From assembly GCA_039881145.1 (NCBI GenBank), contig JAYKKI010000013.1:38211501-38275500 (forward strand): DNA of 64,000 bases. The letters are read 5' to 3'. This document shows, piece by piece, positions 58,708 through 64,000 of this stretch. The notes below the pieces were generated by a model, which was not told the origin of the DNA, searched no databases, and saw nothing but the letters and a program-made list of their open reading frames with translations. This DNA comes from Druceiella hillmani (lineage: Eukaryota; Arthropoda; Insecta; Lepidoptera; Hepialidae). Position 1 is the first letter of the stretch. Each line of letters opens with the position of its first letter. A program made the translations under genes and the position numbers.

Positions 58708-58983
58708 TTTTGAATATATTTGGCATTAATTTTGTAGAAATTCATTATTCACAATTAAATGAAACTACGTGATGTAGTATTATTTCTACTATCTTTAATT
58801 TCTTTACCACGACCTAGGTTTCGTTGTATTACAACATCTTCAGGTGGGATATTAGCAAAGATTGATTGTATCTTTGCTAATATCCCACCTGAAGATGTTG
58901 TAATACAACGAAACCTAGGTCGTGGTAAAGAAATTAAAGATAGTAGAAATAATACTACATCACGTAGTTTCATTTAATTGTGG
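58708..58983 (-). mobile_element. Palindromic mobile element, copy 2
   Basis: Perfect 113-bp arms (58750-58862 and 58870-58982) with the 7-nt centre TGATTGT. The outer end of each arm is CACAATTAAATGAAACTACG or its complement. A one-sided tail lies left of the palindrome (TTGAATATATTTGGCATTAA ... TTCATTATT). It is the reverse complement of the right-hand tail of copy 1, so the element is inverted here. The flanking direct repeat ATATATGTATAA (58696-58707 and 58984-58995) is a candidate 12-bp target-site duplication, though A+T richness weakens it. Both strands encode nearly the same 72-codon ATG frame (MKLRDVVLFLLSLISLPRPR...) purely because of the symmetry. Confidence 0.92.
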
Positions 58984-59122
58984 ATATATGTATAAGTTTG
59001 GCTCGCGCTTCAAGGATTCCGTATCTCGTTTGAAATTAATTTGTTATGTAAGTCATCAGTAATATGAGCTCTACAGCTCAGTAAATGATTAAAGGATTCA
59101 TATTTGATTATAGTATACATAC

Positions 59123-59123
<1 letters not shown>

Positions 59124-59168
<45 letters not shown>

Positions 59169-59169
59169 T
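59124..59169. repeat. (AT)n microsatellite
   Basis: About 46 bp of AT with one GT interruption. Confidence 0.95.
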
Positions 59170-59171
59170 AT

Positions 59172-61020
59172 TGTGGGTATCTCAAAAACTAAGATACTTC
59201 GGTTTAATTTTGAAATATTTGTATTGATATGTTTCTAAAATCCAGTTTTTTCATAATTTCCAATTCAGTAAAATAAGTGGTTGGAGGATAATTTGTTTGC
59301 ATATCATTTAGTATACTTCTGAAGATAAACATGAAAATAAGTATTTTTGCGACTTTTTTTAATTTTATAATACCCCTTTCGAACGTTGCTCGACATTATA
59401 AAAGGATTTTAAAACCTTTTTCCCCAGTACTTATTTATCCCCCGTGGGATGATATGCTGTATTACATCAACACATTTCAAATTTCTACATAAAGGCTTTT
59501 CTGAAGAAAATCATTGAACAAAATTCCGTTTATCCATTTTCATTACGGAATGATAAAAAAAACTTGTACCATCTAAATTTAAAATCTTCTACACCTCAAT
59601 TTCATTTAATGTTATACGTCAAATGAAATTCAAAACCTAAATATTTCATCACGACTCCCACACATGGAACAGTCCACGCTAACAACCACACACGAAACTG
59701 CCGCAGGCATACAAAAAATAATATTTACATGAATTCTAAAACAGACGTAGACCGACGTCCAGAAGTTATCGTTTGTTAGTACCATAAAGAAAAACTTGTA
59801 GATAAACCGAATACCTCAGAAATGATGAATGCTAAAAATAATGCGTTACGAGCGCCGCTCGGTATAACACGGTCTGAAAGTAGATACGTGAATTATTATA
59901 AGAGAGGTTACAAAAATAATCTAAAACTATCTAGCGATTGATGATAGACAGACTCGGTCAATAATTAGGGTGGGGTAGTACCGAAAGTGCTTCATATATT
60001 TAATTAACACGCAATCATTGGAAAAAGTAATTAAAAATATACACATATTCGCTTCCTGCTGAAATTATTTCGTAAAAGGCTGTTTAAAGCTTGTTTAAAG
60101 CAATTAATAAATATATCAGGTTTTAGTTCTTCAAATTTAGTTTTTCTAGTGTTTTAAGATATTTTCCCATCTCCACTCGTAATATAACTTATTTTTCCAA
60201 ATTACTATTTTCAGTAACTTGCAAACAAGTTACGTGTCTGAAAATTTGTATTTAAATTTATACAATGCTGCTCTTTTTTAAGAAAAAAACATTTCGTCAA
60301 ATTTTAAATAATTAAGTTTTATTTTACAAACATTAATTATCCGTAATTATTTTGTTTGGGCAATTAGGCACTACGTTGAAATTATTGACTAATAGGCTAG
60401 AAATTTTAATCCTTTTTTGGTAATTAAACTTTGTCATAATAAAATAGCTTGTTTTATATTGCTAGTATTTCTTTTTGAACAAAAATGGTGCTGATTATGT
60501 TTTACCTGCCTAGATTTTTGATCAACACGGCGGGATTTATTATTCACTCAATACCTCCCTATAAAAAATAACGATTTATTCACTAAATATGCTTACTGTG
60601 CCCCGTGTAGACATATGTATTAGACAATTTTTACAATTCAATCAAAAACATCGAAATGTGTCCTGCAGGATTTATGTTATATTTGGGTTAAAAAATAATC
60701 TATAATTTAAAGTAAATCGTGAATTTTATTGACACCGAATTTAATGCAAACTGTTTAACTACTTGAGCGTTATTAATAGCCAAGTACTAATTTTTTTATT
60801 TCTAATATTAGTGCGATAGACGCTATTTCGACTTGCTCCAAAATTTACCTAGCAATGAATAATTTATTTTCAATTTCATAATAAAATAACAATATAGCTA
60901 GGTCTTAAATCGCCCATGTTATTTATATTTATAAATTTATTTATATACATCGAATAAATTCATACACTTATTGGGAAATTATGTTTACAGAAAAAAAATC
61001 TTATTCGTCTTGCAATCAAA
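59172..61020. other. Non-coding stretch
   Basis: No gene is recognised. A slightly GC-richer patch at 59640-59880 includes the near-palindrome CGAGCGCCGCTCG (about 59850), related in reverse to a word at 45.64 kb. Confidence 0.45.
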
Positions 61021-61023
61021 ACA

Positions 61024-61940
61024 GTGTTTTTATTGCAAGATATTTGTTTTTATTACAAGAGATTATTAAAAGATTTTAATCCAGATATTGGAAAGATATC
61101 TGAACTTGATCGAAATGCTAATATGAACTTAATAAACATTTCTAAAAATAAAGGCATATTAAAACGAACAGGAAAAAATTTCATTAAAAAAATAATATTA
61201 AATACTGACTCGGTAAAACAAAAGATAATAAGGCATTTTCATTAAGAGAGTTACGATAAACCTCGAATAGTAATTGACAAAAAAGTTTTATCCAGCGCAA
61301 CCAATTACAATTGGTATAAGGAATTCAACCGCGTTCATACTAACCTCAATAATATTTGAGAAACACCTCTTACTGTGACTGTTATCAAAGGCAACCGCAA
61401 CGTCGCGAGGCTTAAATTAATAGCAAATCAAAGATGCTTAAGAATGACTAAGGGATACTTTGGACATTGGTATGAAAATACAAAGTTTATACATCCATTT
61501 ATTATAATCTTTGCGCTAGTCGAATAAACTACAAACTCAAAGACATCATTTTATGGATTGATACAACCGAATAATCAAACAAATTTCAGGAATGGAGCCA
61601 CATATTTTATTTGAGACTTTGACTAGTAATAAATATCTTTAGGTCATTTTAAACCTAAAATAAAGAAGAACTCAGGAAATGGAGTGGTTTTTCCCAAGAC
61701 ATTGTAACCAAAATGAGAAAAATAAAAAGTGCTAATGAAGACATGGCTTCATCTTTTTATTCGAAAGTTGAGTTACTATTTATTAAAAAAAATATTAGAA
61801 CAATTACTCCTCACCCACAAATGGCAAAGTATCTTATAACCATCCAATTATTTTATAACCATCGAAGAGTAAAAACGCGTCTAAATATTGTTCTCTGCTT
61901 TGAGGAAATTTACATAAGAAATCAAAAATTTACTTTTTGA
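61024..61940 (+). other. Region with scattered coding-like frames, unknown
   Basis: Open frames at 61024-61245 (…KDFNPDIGKISELDRNANMN…) and 61713-61940 (MRKIKSANEDMASSFYSKVE...) have somewhat protein-like, Lys-rich composition on the same strand. They are separated by ~470 bp with stops and a small GC-richer patch (GGCAACCGCAACGTCGCGAG). No domain is recognised; a decayed TE or chance are equally possible. Confidence 0.15.
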
Positions 61941-62339
61941 ACCAACTGACCTGCAATTTTGGTTAAGATTAAATTACAGGCCACTAAGTCTAAAGAGATA
62001 TAATCGCACAATTGTTTGAAATTGTTGTTTTAAAAACTTTTTCTTTCTCTAATGGCTTCGTTCGTATTTTTTTGAACAGTAAAATAAAATCAAATGTGGT
62101 TCTACACGCGGAATCGAAACTAGTAAGTCATCTTACTGGTTATTCGTTAAATATTTAAATTCGATGTTAAAATATTTATTTATTTTAATATTTTTAATTG
62201 CTCTTATCGAAATCAAAAAAATTAGTAATCATTCTTTTTGCTTTGTTCAGGATAAGCAAATTAAATAAATATCACACATTATTATATACATATAAATATA
62301 TACAGTGCAGGTGAAAATAAAGGACATTAGGATATAAGA

Positions 62340-62590
62340 CATTTATTTTTTACCTTAAATTGATATTTTGTATCAATTAGGAAACATTTCGCAGCGTTAG
62401 ACTTAGCATCGGAATTTCACCAAATTAAAATGCACCCAATAGACACCGAAAAATTGCCTTTTATTGGTTCCATCCACTTCCCAGAGGCTGGTGAGTAAGG
62501 TTTCAATAGGATTACAAGGAAACAAATGTTTTGTGTATCTATGATATAGCAGTTTTTGGAAATTTTCCTCTGTACAATATATTCCATGTT
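62340..62590 (+). pseudogene. Decayed Ty3/gypsy-type reverse transcriptase fragment
   Basis: The plus strand reads IDILYQLGN (about 62360) and, after a frameshift, FAALDLASEFHQIKMHPIDT (about 62391-62450), the conserved first palm motif region of Ty3/gypsy reverse transcriptases. Further frames give GLQGNKCFVYL and YDIAVFGNFPLYN (about 62505-62580), the position of the catalytic Y-x-D-D block, which is broken here by a frameshift and a lost Asp. The frame also contains stop codons. It is an inactive relic of an LTR retrotransposon. No LTR, integrase or gag was identified in the window. An (AT)n tract follows immediately. Confidence 0.82.
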
Positions 62591-62607
62591 TTATTGCATA
62601 CATATGC

Positions 62608-62651
<44 letters not shown>

Positions 62652-62682
62652 CATACATATATATATATATATATATACATAT
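62608..62682. repeat. Interrupted (AT)n microsatellite
   Basis: About 75 bp of AT with GT, ACAT and ACATAC interruptions. Confidence 0.95.
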
Positions 62683-62689
62683 AAACTTT

Positions 62690-64000
62690 TTTTTTCAAAT
62701 CGCTCCGGTGTGACCGAACCTGAATATTACGCGCTGACGTTTAATGACGCGACGGCAGTAGAAATAACCTTGTAATTTATTTAACACGTTTGTAACGACT
62801 AGCACCAATAGCACGGGTCTAATCCATGACGTGCGGCATTTGATAGTCCAACAATTAATGTAACGTGTAAATCATGGTGAATTCGAAGCGGAGTAAATAC
62901 AGCAGTATTGAAATATATTTCACAAAGCATATTAATTTTATGGCATTGACTACATGGCTATATGATCACATGGCTACATAATTCACATAGTCACTATATA
63001 CGTTGGTTTCTACGTAATTATGAACGCTATATTGAAGATTGCATTTTAGCTAGTCTACAACGTCCGTTGCAGAAAATTTTTAAAAATATTTACTTTTTGT
63101 GGGATCATTTATTTACAAGAAAATTTATTGAAAGAATATTTTCTATTTACAAAGTGAAGATATTCCTTTTCTCCCCAGAAATACATCGTGCCATGTAGTT
63201 ATGAATATATGTAAAAGAAAAAGGGAAAATAATTTTTCAAATAGCTGCTCTCTTACGATACTTGATTCAGACTTATCTGGCCTTGGGTTTTCATCTAAAA
63301 ACTTGCTCACCATTTCACTGATTTTCTACACAATGTGATTGTGTAGGAAATCAGTATGTTACTGACATCAAGTGTATTACAGTCTACAAAACTACTAATT
63401 TTTCAAAACTTAATAATGTCTAATAAATAAATAAACATTTGCTTCTCAAAGTGTCAGAGATTTGACGAAATAGAACGTTATAAGTACGGAATAACAAGTT
63501 TACGCAATGAGTTCATAAATATAAAGTTTATATACAAAAGTACGAGTACAAAGATCTGGCTGTCAAAACGTTAAAGTATTATGGTCTGATAAAATCAAAA
63601 TTAAATTATTTAAATAAAATGGTTTACTATGTGTGATATATTCGTTGTTAATAAACGAAAATTAACAATGTGTTGAATAAACCTAGTCTTTAATTAATAT
63701 TTCCTGCAATCATTTTATAGCTTTAAATTGTTATATAGTTTTCTCTTCAGAAATATATAAAATATATGTCGTTTAATTTTTCAGGAGTTAGTGGAAAAGA
63801 ACTATTTACATTTTATAGACAACTTTCGACTTCAGGATAAACAAGATTTGTTTAGGCAAAACTAGTGCTTCCAAGTTACGTTAGGGTCAACCGATTTATC
63901 CTAAGCCTATTTAATATTACTGTGAAAGCACAAGTCTCAGGATGGCGTAATATTGCGTAGACTAAACTATCTGTTAATATTTGTATTTGAGTATTTGAGG
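62690..64000. other. Non-coding stretch with a snap-back hairpin
   Basis: A 78-codon ATG frame at 62962-63198 has aromatic-rich, unrecognised composition. The hairpin at 63317-63355 is listed separately. A modestly GC-richer patch at 62700-62870 (GACGTTTAATGACGCGACGG) has no readable gene. Confidence 0.4.
63317..63355. repeat. Near-perfect 18-bp-arm palindrome, 3-nt loop
   Basis: ACTGATTTTCTACACAAT, loop GTG, ATTGTGTAGGAAATCAGT, with a single mismatch between the arms. Confidence 0.95.

Noticed and set aside
58755..58977. Two genes on opposite strands encoding the same peptide
   Set aside because: A direct consequence of a perfect palindrome; reported as a mobile element instead.

Overview
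The window looks like non-coding, repeat-rich DNA from an arthropod, most likely an insect. It is strongly A+T rich and has no bacterial gene packing. It carries long (AT)n microsatellites, tRNA-derived SINEs, decayed jockey/CR1-type LINE ends, a decayed Ty3/gypsy reverse transcriptase and several unrelated tandem-repeat families. I found no intact, recognisable host gene. Species and chromosome cannot be read from the sequence. The window could be a gene desert, a very long intron, or sequence near heterochromatin.

Layout. 0-9.6 kb: a LINE 3' end at the left edge, two GC-richer islands, a pair of divergent open frames of unknown meaning (4.3-5.0 kb), a 42-bp minisatellite (7.3 kb) and a broken reading frame that resembles a FLYWCH-type zinc finger (7.9-8.5 kb). 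9.6-24 kb: mostly featureless, with a TATA-like promoter candidate (12.7 kb), two diverged copies of an unnamed ~450-500 bp repeat (14.3 and 20.9 kb), a ~205-bp satellite (16.4-17.6 kb), a GC-rich island open on both strands (17.7 kb) and a tRNA-derived element (18.4 kb). 24-28 kb: a foldback-rich segment with a perfect 27-bp-arm hairpin, a 21-bp phased array, a tandem duplication in which only one copy holds a 184-bp near-perfect palindrome, and two sister SINEs. 32.7-37.4 kb: a ~160-bp satellite whose monomers alternate as A/B dimers (~318 bp), then a ~60-bp minisatellite. 38-39.2 kb: a nest of a SINE, a second tRNA-like element and the first copy of a palindromic mobile element. 40.6-45.6 kb: three more tandem families (~97, ~133 and ~70 bp). 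44-53 kb: two minus-strand LINE relics and two Helitron-like ends. 58.7-59 kb: the second copy of the palindromic element, with perfect 113-bp arms. 62.3-62.6 kb: the gypsy relic.

The most interesting signals are structural. (1) The palindromic element has two copies 20 kb apart. They differ from each other at sites where both arms within each copy changed together, so the arms have been homogenised, regenerated or selected as a hairpin. (2) Several near-perfect snap-back palindromes with 0-6 nt loops can be compared with a non-palindromic relative next door, which is what replication template switching would leave. (3) A SINE at 38.1 kb ends in the same ~47-nt tail as the LINE at the left edge, a LINE-SINE partnership visible inside one window. 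(4) The window holds a two-monomer higher-order satellite and an unusually large number of independent tandem families. All functional statements are inferences; no database search was possible.
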